Positions 32,166 to 41,460 of a stretch of DNA of 64,000 bases are shown here, in pieces. Position numbers and translations under genes: made by a program. The DNA is from Streptomyces sp. NBRC 110028. GTDB lineage: Bacteria; Actinomycetota; Actinomycetes; Streptomycetales; Streptomycetaceae. The number at the start of each line of letters is the position of its first letter. Within the stretch, counting starts at the first letter, position 1. Under the pieces are notes generated by a model. It saw nothing but the letters and a program-made list of their open reading frames with translations. It did not search any database and was not told the DNA's origin. The stretch spans positions 1 to 64,000 of the forward strand of contig NZ_BBUZ01000040.1 of the NCBI RefSeq assembly GCF_001417735.1. The letters are read 5' to 3'.

Positions 32166-33899
32166 ATGCCTCCCACGCTCGCCTCACTCGTCCACCACAC
32201 CGCGCTCAAGCTGTCCGTCCTCGCGGGAGAGGACCGGCTGGAGACGCCGGTGCGCTGGGCCCATGTCAGCGAGCTCGCCGACCCCGTGCCGTACATGGAG
32301 GGCGGCGAGCTGCTGCTCATCACCGCGATGAAGCTGGACGCCGAGGACCCGGCCGCCATGGCCCGCTACGTCCGGCGGCTGGTCGGCGCGGGGGTGGTGG
32401 GGCTGGGCTTCGCGGTCGGCGTCGCGTACGACGAGGTGCCGGCGGCGCTCGTGGCCGCGGCGAAGGAGGAGGGGCTGCCACTGCTCGTGGTGCCGCGCCG
32501 TACGCCCTTCATCGCCATCAGCAAGGCCGTCTCGGCGGCGATAGCCGCCGACCAGTACCGCGCGGTGACCGCCGGGTTCGAGGCGCAGCGTGAGCTGACC
32601 CGCGCCGCGATCGGCGCCGAGGGGCCCGCCGCGCTGCTCGCCCGGCTCGCCGCGCACGTCGACGGCTGGGCGGCGCTCTACGACGCCTCCGGCTCCGTGG
32701 TCGCCGCCGCCCCCGACTGGGCGGCCCGCCGCGCCGCCCGGCATACGGCGGACGCCGAGCGGCTGCGCGCCCGCCCCGCCCCGGCGAGCGTGGTGGTCGG
32801 CGGGAGCGGCGCGGAGGCGGGCGATGAGGCGACGGACCGGGTGGAGCTGCAGTCGCTGGGCACCGGGCGCCGTACCCGGGGCGTCCTCGCGGTCGGTACG
32901 GGCGCGCCGCTGGGCACCGCCGAGCGCTACGCCGTGCACTCGGCCGTGGCGTTGCTGACCCTGACCACCGAGCGCTCCCGGGCCCTGCGGGAGGCCGAGC
33001 AGCGGTTGGGCACCGCCGTGCTGCGGATGCTGCTCGCGGGGGAGCCGGACCACGCCCGGGCGGTGGCCGGGCGGCTGTACGGGGAACTGCTGGACGCCCC
33101 CTTCCGGATGCTGGTCGCCGAGGCGGTGCCGGGCGGCGGTGGGCAGGCGTCGCACACGGCGTACGCCACGGACGAGACGGCGGCGGAGGCATCCGCGGCC
33201 GGTGATGCGAGCGGTGGCGCGGGCGACCCGGACCGCGCCGATCCCCTCGGCGTGCTCGTCGACGCCATGGAGGCGGCCGCGGCCCGCGCCGGCGAGGCGG
33301 TGCTCGTCGTGCCCGACGGCGAGCGGCTGATCGTGCTGGCCCCGGACGGCGGGGCCGCGGTCGCAGGCTGTACGGAGCACGCCGAGGGGATCGAGAGCCG
33401 GCGCGGTACGGCGACCCGCCCCCGCGACCGCGGCGCCGCCGCGACCCAGTGCGGCGACCTGGTCATCGGCCTGTCCGCCCCGGCGGGCCCCATCGCGGCC
33501 GCGGCCGCCTACCGGCAGGCGGAGCAGGCCCTGTCGGTGGCCCGGCGGCGCGGGCGGGTGCTGGTCGAGCACGAGCACGTCGCGGCGGGTTCGCTGCTGC
33601 CGCTGCTCGCCGACGACGCCGTACGGGCCTTCGCCGACGGCATGCTGCGCGCCCTGCGCGACCACGACGCGACGGGCCGCGGCGACCTGGTCGCCTCGCT
33701 GCGCGCCTGGCTGTCCCGGCACGGCCAGTGGGACGCGGCCGCCGCCGACCTGGGCGTCCACCGGCACACCCTGCGCTACCGGATGCGCCGCGTGGAGGAG
33801 ATCCTGGGCCGCTCCCTCGACGACCCGGATGTCCGCATGGAGCTCTGGCTGGCCCTGAAGGCCACGGCCCCGGCGACCCCCACGCTGAAGTCGTCCTGA
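32166..33899 (+). CDS. PucR-family transcriptional regulator
   Basis: A 577-residue regulator. The N-terminal PucR domain covers roughly residues 1-130 (PTLASLVHHTALKLSVLAGE, GGELLLITAMKL). A GGDEF-like middle is interrupted by an Ala/Gly/Asp-rich insertion near 330-365. The C-terminus is an HTH_30 domain (LGVHRHTLRYRMRRVEEILG) and DVRMELWLALKA. GAAGG is 5 nt before the ATG at 32166. A GTG at 32073 would add a repeat-encoded Lys-Ser-His peptide and is rejected. It lies 151 bp upstream of the aldehyde dehydrogenase and probably controls it, perhaps with gabT. Confidence 0.82.
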   Translation: MPPTLASLVHHTALKLSVLAGEDRLETPVRWAHVSELADPVPYMEGGELLLITAMKLDAEDPAAMARYVRRLVGAGVVGLGFAVGVAYDEVPAALVAAAKEEGLPLLVVPRRTPFIAISKAVSAAIAADQYRAVTAGFEAQRELTRAAIGAEGPAALLARLAAHVDGWAALYDASGSVVAAAPDWAARRAARHTADAERLRARPAPASVVVGGSGAEAGDEATDRVELQSLGTGRRTRGVLAVGTGAPLGTAERYAVHSAVALLTLTTERSRALREAEQRLGTAVLRMLLAGEPDHARAVAGRLYGELLDAPFRMLVAEAVPGGGGQASHTAYATDETAAEASAAGDASGGAGDPDRADPLGVLVDAMEAAAARAGEAVLVVPDGERLIVLAPDGGAAVAGCTEHAEGIESRRGTATRPRDRGAAATQCGDLVIGLSAPAGPIAAAAAYRQAEQALSVARRRGRVLVEHEHVAAGSLLPLLADDAVRAFADGMLRALRDHDATGRGDLVASLRAWLSRHGQWDAAAADLGVHRHTLRYRMRRVEEILGRSLDDPDVRMELWLALKATAPATPTLKSS

Positions 33900-34050
33900 G
33901 GGGGCCCCAGGGCGCCACGCCATTGCGGTGCGCTGCGGGCGCCGACTGCGCCGCCCCGGACAAACGCGCCGCGCGTCCCACGCGCCTACGGTGGGAGGGG
34001 AGAGACAACCGCACCATCACCCCACCACTTCAGAAGGGTCGGGATCCGCT

Positions 34051-35511
34051 GTGCCGGACACAAACGAAGCTGTCACCCATGCGTTCTGGCTCGCCGGCCG
34101 CGAGGCGACGGGCGAGAGCACGCTCGAGGTCACGTCGCCCTGGGACGGCCGGCGCGTCGGCGCGGTGAGCGTCCCCACCGAGGCGCAGATCGAGGAGGCC
34201 GTGGCGGCCGCCGAGGCCGTGCGCGGGGAGTTCGCCGCGACGCCCGCGCACGTACGGGCCGCCGCCCTCGACCACGTCGCGCGACGGCTCGCCGAGCGCA
34301 CCGAAGAGATCGCCCGGCTCATCTCGGACGAGAACGGCAAGCCCATGAAGTGGGCGCGCGGTGAGGTCGGACGCGCCGTCTCCGTCTTCCGGCTCGCGGC
34401 GGAGGAGGCCCGCCGGTTCAACGGCGGCGAGGCCCAGCGGCTGGACACCGACGCCGGTGGTGAGGGGCGGCTCGCGCTGACCCGCCGCTTCCCGCGGGGC
34501 ACCGTGCTCGGCATCGCGCCGTTCAACTTCCCGCTGAACCTGTGCGCGCACAAGGTCGCCCCGGCCCTCGCGGTCGGCGCGCCGATCATCCTCAAGCCGG
34601 CGCCCGCGACCCCGCTGTCCGCGCTGGTCCTCGGCGAGCTGCTGGCCGAGACGGACCTTCCGGCGGGCTCCTGGAGCGTGCTGCCGGTGCCGAACGACCA
34701 GATGCCCGCGCTGGTCCAGGACGAGCGGCTGCCGGTCATCTCCTTCACCGGTTCGGACAAGGTCGGCTACGCGATCCAGGCGTCGGTGCCGCACAAGCAC
34801 TGCACGCTGGAGCTGGGCGGCAACGGCGCGGCGGTGGTCCTGTCCGACTACGCCGCCGACGCCGACCTCGACTGGGCGGCCACCCGCATCGGCACGTTCT
34901 CCAACTACCAGGGCGGCCAGTCCTGCATCTCCGTGCAGCGGGTGATCGCGGACGCGTCGGTGTACGAGCGGCTGCTGCCGAAGGTCGTCGCGGCCGTCGA
35001 GGCACAGGTCACCGGCGATCCGTCCGATGACGCGACCGATGTCGGCCCGCTGGTCAACGAGGACGCGGCCAAGCGCGTCGAGTCCTGGGTGGACGAGGCC
35101 GTGCAGGCCGGTGCGAAGCTGCTGACGGGTGGCAAGCGCGAGGGTGCGAGCTACGCCCCGACGGTGCTCGCGGACGTCCCGGCGGACGTCACGATCTCCT
35201 GCGAGGAGGTCTTCGGCCCGGTGCTCACCATCCAGCGGGCGGCGGACGAGGAGGCGGCGTTCGCGGCCGTCAACGACTCCAAGTACGGGCTGCAGACGGG
35301 TGTCTTCACCCGCGATGTGCAGACCGCGTTCCGCGCCCACCGCGCGCTGGAGGTCGGCGGGGTGATCGTCGGCGATGTGCCGTCGTACCGGGCCGACCAG
35401 ATGCCCTACGGGGGCGTCAAGAAGTCCGGCGTGGGGCGCGAGGGCGTGCGGTTCGCGATGGAGGACTACACCTACGAGCGGGTCATGGTCCTCACCGGGA
35501 TCGACCTGTAG
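34051..35511 (+). CDS. Aldehyde dehydrogenase, possible succinate-semialdehyde dehydrogenase
   Basis: A 486-residue ALDH-superfamily enzyme. The catalytic cysteine is C292 (GGQSCISVQR) and the general base is E254 (LELGGNGAAVV). The PFNFPLNLCAHKVAPALAVG segment is more like lactaldehyde/phosphonoacetaldehyde-type ALDHs than classical GabD. The GTG at 34051 has GGGA 6 nt upstream. It follows a PucR gene and sits near gabT, so oxidation of succinate semialdehyde to succinate is a reasonable role, but the sequence does not prove it. It is convergent with the GH3 gene, 48 bp away. Confidence 0.75.
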   Translation: MPDTNEAVTHAFWLAGREATGESTLEVTSPWDGRRVGAVSVPTEAQIEEAVAAAEAVRGEFAATPAHVRAAALDHVARRLAERTEEIARLISDENGKPMKWARGEVGRAVSVFRLAAEEARRFNGGEAQRLDTDAGGEGRLALTRRFPRGTVLGIAPFNFPLNLCAHKVAPALAVGAPIILKPAPATPLSALVLGELLAETDLPAGSWSVLPVPNDQMPALVQDERLPVISFTGSDKVGYAIQASVPHKHCTLELGGNGAAVVLSDYAADADLDWAATRIGTFSNYQGGQSCISVQRVIADASVYERLLPKVVAAVEAQVTGDPSDDATDVGPLVNEDAAKRVESWVDEAVQAGAKLLTGGKREGASYAPTVLADVPADVTISCEEVFGPVLTIQRAADEEAAFAAVNDSKYGLQTGVFTRDVQTAFRAHRALEVGGVIVGDVPSYRADQMPYGGVKKSGVGREGVRFAMEDYTYERVMVLTGIDL

Positions 35512-35559
35512 GCCCACCGCCGGAGCGGATACGGCCCGCCCCGGGTTTCGTACGGGCCC

Positions 35560-38514
35560 TCAGCCTTCGAAGCCGAGGCGGGCCAGCCGCAGAGCCCCGC
35601 GCAGCGTGATGTGGAGGTCGTGCACGCCGGCCGGCGGCGTGGGCAGATCGGCGCGGACGGCGGTGTACGCGTAGCGGCCGCCGGTGGGCGGGATGGCGAC
35701 GGTGGCCAGGGGCGTGCCGTCGGCGAGGTGCAGTTCGACCGCCGCCTCACCGACCCCCGCCCCACCGTCCGCCGTGCCCTCGACCGCCGCCCCGCCGCCC
35801 GCCGCCTCGTGGGCCGCCTCGACTGTGACCGCCGTCGCGCCCGCGCCGAAGTCGCAGGCGCGGAAGAGCAGCCGGCCGACCGCCTCGTCGCCGCAGGCCA
35901 CCGCGTCGCCGCGCGCCTTGGCGCGGTCGACGAGCACGGTGCCGTCCGTCGCGTCGTAGTCCGCGGCCTCCAGCCCGCGCCGCAGCACCGGGCGCGGGGC
36001 GGGCGGCGGGCCGTCGAGGGTGAGGGCGGCGGTGCGGCGGATGTCCGCGCTGGAGCCGCCCGCGTGGATCTCGTAACGGCCCGGGTCGACGGTCCAGCGG
36101 CCGTGCGCCACGTCCCAGAACCCCAGCGCCTCGTCCACCGGCACGGTGAAGAACAGCCGCACCCGCTCGCCCCGGCGCAAGGCCACCCGGCGGTGGGCGA
36201 TCAGCCGTCGGTGCGGGCGCGGCACGCGCGCCCCCGGCGCGCTCACATAGATCTGCGCCACCTCGTCACCGTCGCACGGGCCGGAGTTGGTGACCGTGCA
36301 CTCGACGGTCAGCGACCCGGCAGGGGCGGTGTTGTCGTCCTGCCGCACCGACAGGTCGTCGTAGTCGAAACGGGTGTACGACAGGCCGTGCCCGAAGGGG
36401 AAGAGCGGGGCGCGGTCGAAGTAGAGGTAGGTGGCGCGGGAGGTGATGATGTCGTAGTCCAGCAGGTCGGGCAGATCGTCCTCGGAGGCGTACCAGGTCT
36501 GCGGCAGCCGCCCGGCCGGTGAGACGTCGCCGAACAGCACCCGGGCCAGTCCGGTGCCCGCCGCCTGGCCGCCGTGCGCGGTCCACAGCAGGGCGGGCAG
36601 CGTGTCGGCCGCGTCCCCGACGGCGTACGGATAGCTGCTGGTCAGCACCAGCGCGGTGCGCGGGTTGGCGGCGTGGGCCGTACGCCACAGCCGGTCCTGC
36701 CCGGCGGGCAGGGCGAGGGTGGCGCGGTCCTCGGTCTCGCGGCCGTTGATGTGCGGATCGTTGCCCAGGACAACGACGACCGTGTCGGCGGCCGCGGCGG
36801 CGCGCGCGACGGCGTCCTCGCCGCGTTCGACGACGTGCCGGTGGAAGACCTCGGCCCGGGAGCGGTCGGCAACCTTCAGGCCCTCGGCGGCGACACAGAC
36901 ATATCCGCCCGTCCCGCCGTGTCTGAGGAGATGTCCGTCACCGTGCCGCTCCAGCGCGAACGTCTCCTGGACCACCCAGCCGCCGGGCTGCTCGGCGGCG
37001 GCCCGGACGAAACCGTCCCCGGCGACCGTCAGATAACGGCCGGAGGGGGCGCGCAGCGTGAACACGCCCCCGCCCCAGTCGGCCAGCGCCAGGTCGGTGG
37101 GGGTGTCACCGATGGTCAGTGGCGGCAGATCGGTGCGCGCGGCCCGTTGCGCCGGGTTGAGCGACGCCTCCCGCGCCCCCGCCCGGCCCGCCCCCTCCGC
37201 CACGGCACCGGGCGGCACCCGCACCCAGCCCGCCGTGGTGCGCAGCCGTACGGTGTCCGTCCCCTCCACGAACACCACACGGTCCGCGCCGAGCCGCGCG
37301 GCCAGCGCCTCGCGCGGCGAACTGCGGCGCAGCAGAGCGCCGCTGTACCAGTCGAGCTTGCACTCGTCGGCGAGCGGGCCGACCACGGCCAGCGTGCCGG
37401 TGGCGGACGGCGACAGCGGCAGCAGCCCGTCGTTCTTGAGCAGGACGACGGCCTGTTCGGCGGCCTCCAGGGCGAGCGCCCGGTGCGCGGGCGTGTCGAA
37501 ACCGGCGCCCCGCGGATCGGCGTACGGATCGTCGTCCCCGTCGAACTCGCCCAGCGCGCACCGCATCGTCAGCAGCCGCCGCACCGCCGTGTCGATCACG
37601 GAGGTGTCGATGAGCCCGCGCTCCAGCGCGCCCCGCACCCGGCCGATCGTCTTCGAGGCGTCCTGGTCGTGGTCGGTGAAGCTGTCCACCCCGGCCAGCA
37701 GGGCGGCCGCCACGCCCTCCTCATGGGTGGCGAAGTAGTGCTCGGAGTCGACCAGGTTGGACGGCGCGCCCGCGTCCGAGCACACCACCAGCTCCTGGCC
37801 GGTCCAGGTGCGCAAGTGCTCCCGCAGATACGGGGAGAGATGGTTGGGCCGCCCGTTGACCAGGTTGTACGCGGGCATCACCCCGGCCACCGCGCCCGCC
37901 CGCACCGCGCCGCGGAAGGCCGCGAGGTCGTATTCGTGCAGGACGCGCGGGCGCACGGAGGACGACGTGGTGTCGCGGGCGGTCTCGTTGTTGTGCGCCA
38001 GCCAGTGCTTGAGGACCGGGGCGGTGCGCCAGCGGTCCGGATGGTCGCCGCGCAGCCCGCGGGTGTAGGCGGCGGCCAGGGCGGAGGTGAGGTACGGATC
38101 CTCGGCGTACCCCTCCTCGTTGCGGCCCCAGCGCGGATCGCGCAGCAGATTGACCGTGGGCGCCCACACATTGAGCCCGACCCGGGGGTCGCGGGCGCGC
38201 ATGGCCCGTACCTCGGCGCCGACCGCCTCGCCGATCCGCCGCACCAGGTCCGGGCTCCAGGTGGCGCCGAGCCCGACGGCCTGCGGGAACACGGTCGCCG
38301 GTCCCATCCAGGCGACGCCGTGCAGCGCCTCCTGCCCGGTGCGGAAGGCGGCGAGGCCGAGCCGTTCCACCGCGGGGGCGTACTGGTGGAGCATCGCGAT
38401 CCGCTCGTCGGCCGTGAGCCGGGTGAGCAGGTCGTCCACGCGGGCGCCGAGCGGCAGCCGCGGATCGCGGAAGGGCGGACGGGTCGCCGGCGTACCGGGC
38501 TCGTAACCGCTCAC
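35560..38514 (-). CDS. GH3 beta-glucosidase/xylosidase with inserted beta-trefoil domain
   Basis: A 984-residue glycoside hydrolase. GH3 N-domain residues ~20-320 carry the nucleophile D247 (VVCSDAGAPSN) and the substrate KHW/HNNE segment (169-177). The second GH3 domain is split by a ~150-residue insertion (about 410-565). That insertion contains FTLRAPSGRYLTVAGDG and GGYVCVAAEG repeats typical of a fascin-like beta-trefoil. ETEDRATLALP (593-603) is the usual acid/base region. A fibronectin-III-like domain (about 730-815) and a C-terminal beta domain resembling a CBM follow. No signal peptide, so cytoplasmic. The GTG at 38514 has GAGGAG upstream. A LacI-type operator is 31 bp before the start. 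Confidence 0.85.
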   Translation of the reverse strand: MSGYEPGTPATRPPFRDPRLPLGARVDDLLTRLTADERIAMLHQYAPAVERLGLAAFRTGQEALHGVAWMGPATVFPQAVGLGATWSPDLVRRIGEAVGAEVRAMRARDPRVGLNVWAPTVNLLRDPRWGRNEEGYAEDPYLTSALAAAYTRGLRGDHPDRWRTAPVLKHWLAHNNETARDTTSSSVRPRVLHEYDLAAFRGAVRAGAVAGVMPAYNLVNGRPNHLSPYLREHLRTWTGQELVVCSDAGAPSNLVDSEHYFATHEEGVAAALLAGVDSFTDHDQDASKTIGRVRGALERGLIDTSVIDTAVRRLLTMRCALGEFDGDDDPYADPRGAGFDTPAHRALALEAAEQAVVLLKNDGLLPLSPSATGTLAVVGPLADECKLDWYSGALLRRSSPREALAARLGADRVVFVEGTDTVRLRTTAGWVRVPPGAVAEGAGRAGAREASLNPAQRAARTDLPPLTIGDTPTDLALADWGGGVFTLRAPSGRYLTVAGDGFVRAAAEQPGGWVVQETFALERHGDGHLLRHGGTGGYVCVAAEGLKVADRSRAEVFHRHVVERGEDAVARAAAAADTVVVVLGNDPHINGRETEDRATLALPAGQDRLWRTAHAANPRTALVLTSSYPYAVGDAADTLPALLWTAHGGQAAGTGLARVLFGDVSPAGRLPQTWYASEDDLPDLLDYDIITSRATYLYFDRAPLFPFGHGLSYTRFDYDDLSVRQDDNTAPAGSLTVECTVTNSGPCDGDEVAQIYVSAPGARVPRPHRRLIAHRRVALRRGERVRLFFTVPVDEALGFWDVAHGRWTVDPGRYEIHAGGSSADIRRTAALTLDGPPPAPRPVLRRGLEAADYDATDGTVLVDRAKARGDAVACGDEAVGRLLFRACDFGAGATAVTVEAAHEAAGGGAAVEGTADGGAGVGEAAVELHLADGTPLATVAIPPTGGRYAYTAVRADLPTPPAGVHDLHITLRGALRLARLGFEG

Positions 38515-38544
38515 GGGTCTCCTCGCGGAGGTCGGAGGTGTGAT

Positions 38545-38558
38545 TCGAAGCGCTTCGA
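38545..38558. promoter_or_regulatory. LacI-family operator O1 (GH3 promoter)
   Basis: TCGAAGCGCTTCGA is a perfect 14-bp palindrome. It lies just downstream of the predicted -10 of the minus-strand GH3 promoter. An identical copy is at 38716, and two 12/14 copies flank the LacI gene's upstream region. Confidence 0.85.
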
Positions 38559-38587
38559 TGCTGGAGGGCCGAGCCGCGCCCTGTCAA
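38558..38587 (-). promoter_or_regulatory. Predicted promoter of the GH3 gene
   Basis: On the minus strand: -35 TTGACA (38587-38582), 18-bp spacer, -10 CAGCAT (38563-38558). The -35 is perfect and the -10 is weak. The O1 operator covers the expected transcription start, which fits repression. Confidence 0.5.
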
Positions 38588-38676
38588 GACTCGAACGATC
38601 AACGGCCCTTGTCCGGGGCCGGGTTAGAAGAGAACAAGAATCAACGAACCGTCGTCGACTCCTTCCCGCCCGGCCC

Positions 38677-38705
38677 TTGCGCGACCTGACCCTCCCACTT
38701 AATCT
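38677..38705 (+). promoter_or_regulatory. Predicted promoter of the sugar ABC transport operon
   Basis: -35 TTGCGC (38677-38682), 17-bp spacer, -10 TAATCT (38700-38705). The O2 operator begins 11 bp after the -10, covering the expected start of transcription. Confidence 0.5.
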
Positions 38706-38715
38706 CAGCGCAATA

Positions 38716-38729
38716 TCGAAGCGCTTCGA
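38716..38729. promoter_or_regulatory. LacI-family operator O2 (ABC operon promoter)
   Basis: TCGAAGCGCTTCGA, identical to O1, is 42 bp before the binding-protein ATG and immediately downstream of the predicted promoter. The two sites are 171 bp apart, so looping between repressor dimers is possible. Confidence 0.85.
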
Positions 38730-38770
38730 CCATCGATCGTACGGCGGGCTCGCCACGAAGGGTTGACGCA

Positions 38771-40453
38771 ATGCCGAACTCCCAGGCTTCGGCCTCCACT
38801 TCCCCTCCCGGCCGGAGAACCTTCCTGGCCTCCACGGCGATCGCCGCGGTGGCCGTGACGGGAGGTGTTCCGCTGTTGTCCGCGTGCTCCACGGAGGACA
38901 GCGGCGACAAGAACGGCACCACCTCCGGCAAGGACCTGAAGAAGCTGCTGCCGACCTATGTGGCCTCGAAGGTGGCGGACCCGGATATTCCGAGCGTCAA
39001 CGGCTCCAGCCCCGGCTACACCAAGGCCCCGCCCGCCGCCGACCTCGTCGCCTCCGTGAAGGGCAAGCCCGGACACGGCGGCAGCTACACCATGTTCGAA
39101 CCGCTGTGGGGCACTCCGCCGCCCAAGAACAACGCCTATGACAAGGCTGTCGACGAAGCGCTCGGCGCGACGATCAAACTTCAGCCGCAGGACGGCAACA
39201 CCTACGGCGAGAAGCTCAGCGCCGTCCTCGCCTCCGGAGACATCGCCGACATCGTGATGATTCCGCTGTGGGAGATGGGCGGAAAGATCCATGGCGCGGT
39301 CGGCGCGAAATTCGCCGACCTCGGCCCGTATCTCTCCGGTGACAAGGTCAAGAAATACCCCAACCTGGCCGCCATTCCCACCGCCGCCTGGCAGATGTCC
39401 GTCTTCGGAGGCAAGCTCCGCGGCCTGCCGATGCCCTCCCGCCCGCTCGCCGGAGTCATCCCGTACTACCGCGAGGACCTGTTCAGGAAGAACGGATATC
39501 AGGTCCCCAGGAGCCCGGACGAATTCCTCGCCCTCGCCAAGGAGATCACCCGGCCCAAGAGCAAGGTGTGGGCGTGCGACGACATGTGGTGGGCGGCGCA
39601 GAAATTCTTCGGCTGCCCGGGCGAAAAGCCGTATTACTGGGTGGAGAAGGACGGAAAGCTCGTCCACAAGGTGGAGACCGACAACTACCTCGAGGCCCTG
39701 GAGTGGTGCCGCAAGCTCTTCGCCAAGGGCTATGTCCACCCCGACGCGGTCGCGGGCAAGGCCAATGACGCGCTGACCCGCTTCACCTCCGGCCAGACCC
39801 TCATCTACAACGACGGCGACGCCAAATGGTACGGCGCCACCTTCGAACAGGCCGAGCCCCAACCCGACTTCAAGATCCAGGGGATGGACTATTTCGGTCC
39901 CGACGGCGGCGACCCGGTCCTCTATCTCGACCCGCCCGCCCAGATCTGGTCCTTCCTCAGCAAGAACCTCGGCAAGGAGCAGATCGAGGAAATCCTCGCC
40001 CTCGCCAACTTCATCGCCGCGCCCTTCGGTACCAAGGAGCAGCGGCTCATCGACTACGGCGTCGAGGGCGTGCACCACACCATGAAGGACGGCGTCCCGG
40101 TCAAGAACGCCACCGGTGTGCGCGATGTCCAGGACACCTACCGCTTCATCGTGTCCCCGCAGGCCAGCGTCGCCTACCCGGACTTCCCGCAGATGGTCGA
40201 GGACTACTGCGGCTGGATGCGGCGCATGGGCAAGTTCGCGAAGAAGCCGCTCTTCTACGGCATGCAGATCCAGGAGCCCAACCGGTACGCCTCCCTCTAC
40301 ACCCCCTTCGAGGACCTGGCCAAGGACGTCACCCGCAGCCGCAAGTCGATCAAGGACGCCCAGCGGGCCATCAGCGACTGGCGCAGCGGCGGCGGCGACC
40401 GGCTCCGCGACTGGTATGCCAAGCTCCTCGACGAGAACGGCAGCGGCGCCTGA
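38771..40453 (+). CDS. Oligosaccharide ABC transporter substrate-binding lipoprotein (LplA-like)
   Basis: A 560-residue binding protein, longer than the ~420 residues of most sugar-binding proteins; this length is typical of the LplA/YtcQ group that binds oligosaccharides. The signal peptide begins GRRTFLAS (Arg15-Arg16, Tat-like) and ends at the lipobox LSAC with C39. The mature part has SYTMFEPLWGT and many aromatic residues (e.g. DDMWWAAQKFFG) suited to sugar stacking. The ATG at 38771 is the first gene after operator O2. Its stop overlaps the first permease ATG. It probably captures xyloglucan-derived oligosaccharides; this is inferred from the neighbouring hydrolases. Confidence 0.87.
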   Translation: MPNSQASASTSPPGRRTFLASTAIAAVAVTGGVPLLSACSTEDSGDKNGTTSGKDLKKLLPTYVASKVADPDIPSVNGSSPGYTKAPPAADLVASVKGKPGHGGSYTMFEPLWGTPPPKNNAYDKAVDEALGATIKLQPQDGNTYGEKLSAVLASGDIADIVMIPLWEMGGKIHGAVGAKFADLGPYLSGDKVKKYPNLAAIPTAAWQMSVFGGKLRGLPMPSRPLAGVIPYYREDLFRKNGYQVPRSPDEFLALAKEITRPKSKVWACDDMWWAAQKFFGCPGEKPYYWVEKDGKLVHKVETDNYLEALEWCRKLFAKGYVHPDAVAGKANDALTRFTSGQTLIYNDGDAKWYGATFEQAEPQPDFKIQGMDYFGPDGGDPVLYLDPPAQIWSFLSKNLGKEQIEEILALANFIAAPFGTKEQRLIDYGVEGVHHTMKDGVPVKNATGVRDVQDTYRFIVSPQASVAYPDFPQMVEDYCGWMRRMGKFAKKPLFYGMQIQEPNRYASLYTPFEDLAKDVTRSRKSIKDAQRAISDWRSGGGDRLRDWYAKLLDENGSGA

Positions 40454-41460
40454 TGGCGGTGGACCTCCCCGACCGGAAGCTCCCCGACCGGAAGCTCCGC
40501 CGGAAGTTCCGCGGCCGGGCGGAAGCCCACAGCCGCCGCTCCGCGGACGGCGTCCGGTGGTGGCACCGGCTGCGCCGCGACCGCACCCTGCTGCTGATGA
40601 CGGCCCCGGCCGTCGCTCTGCTCCTGCTCTTCACCTACGTCCCGCTGCTGTGGACCACGGTCGCCTTCAAGGACTACGACCCGTTCACCCAGGGGCTGTG
40701 GACCAGCCCCTGGGCCGGGTTCGACAACTTCACCCTGCTCTTCCAGGACAGCCGCTTCTGGGACGCCTTCGCCAACACCCTCAGCATCACCTTCATCCAG
40801 CTGGTGCTGTTCTTCCCGGTGCCGGTCGCGCTCGCGCTGCTGCTCAACAGCGTGCTCAGCGACCGGCTCCGGGGACTGGTGCAGTCGATCCTGTATCTGC
40901 CGCACTTCTTCTCCTGGGTGCTGGTCATCACGATCTTCCAGCAGATGCTCGGCGGCGCCGGGCTCCTCGCCCAGCAGTTGCGCTCCCACGGGTACGAGGG
41001 CTTCGACCTGATGACCGACCCGGGCGTCTTCACGTTCCTGGTCACCGCCCAGCTGGTGTGGAAGGACGCGGGCTGGGGCGTGATCGTCTTCCTCGCCGCG
41101 CTGTCCGCCGTCAACCAGGACCTGTACGAGGCGGCCGCCGTGGACGGCGCGGGCCGGTGGCGCCGGATGTGGCACGTCACGCTGCCCGCGCTGCGCCCGG
41201 TGATCGCCCTGCTGCTGGTGCTGCGCGTCGGCGACGCGCTGACCGTCGGCTTCGAGCAGATCCTGCTCCAGCGTGACGCGGTGGGGCCGGGCGCCTCGGA
41301 GGTCTTCGACACCTATGTGTGGTGGGTCGGCATCGCCAACACCGACTACGGGATCGCCGCCGCGGGCGGCCTGATCAAGGGCGTCTTCAGCCTGGTCCTG
41401 GTGCTGATCGCCAACAAAGTCGCCCATATGCTCGGCGAGCAGGGGGTTTACCGGAAATGA
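40453..41460 (+). CDS. Sugar ABC transporter permease (LplB-like)
   Basis: A 335-residue permease with about six membrane helices and the ATPase-contact loop YEAAAVDGAGRWRRMWHVTL, characteristic of the MalF/LplB type. The N-terminus has a small duplication (LPDRKLPDRKLRRK). The ATG at 40453 overlaps the preceding stop (TGATG) and its own stop overlaps the next ATG (ATGA). It forms the channel with the next gene product. Confidence 0.88.
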   Translation: MAVDLPDRKLPDRKLRRKFRGRAEAHSRRSADGVRWWHRLRRDRTLLLMTAPAVALLLLFTYVPLLWTTVAFKDYDPFTQGLWTSPWAGFDNFTLLFQDSRFWDAFANTLSITFIQLVLFFPVPVALALLLNSVLSDRLRGLVQSILYLPHFFSWVLVITIFQQMLGGAGLLAQQLRSHGYEGFDLMTDPGVFTFLVTAQLVWKDAGWGVIVFLAALSAVNQDLYEAAAVDGAGRWRRMWHVTLPALRPVIALLLVLRVGDALTVGFEQILLQRDAVGPGASEVFDTYVWWVGIANTDYGIAAAGGLIKGVFSLVLVLIANKVAHMLGEQGVYRK

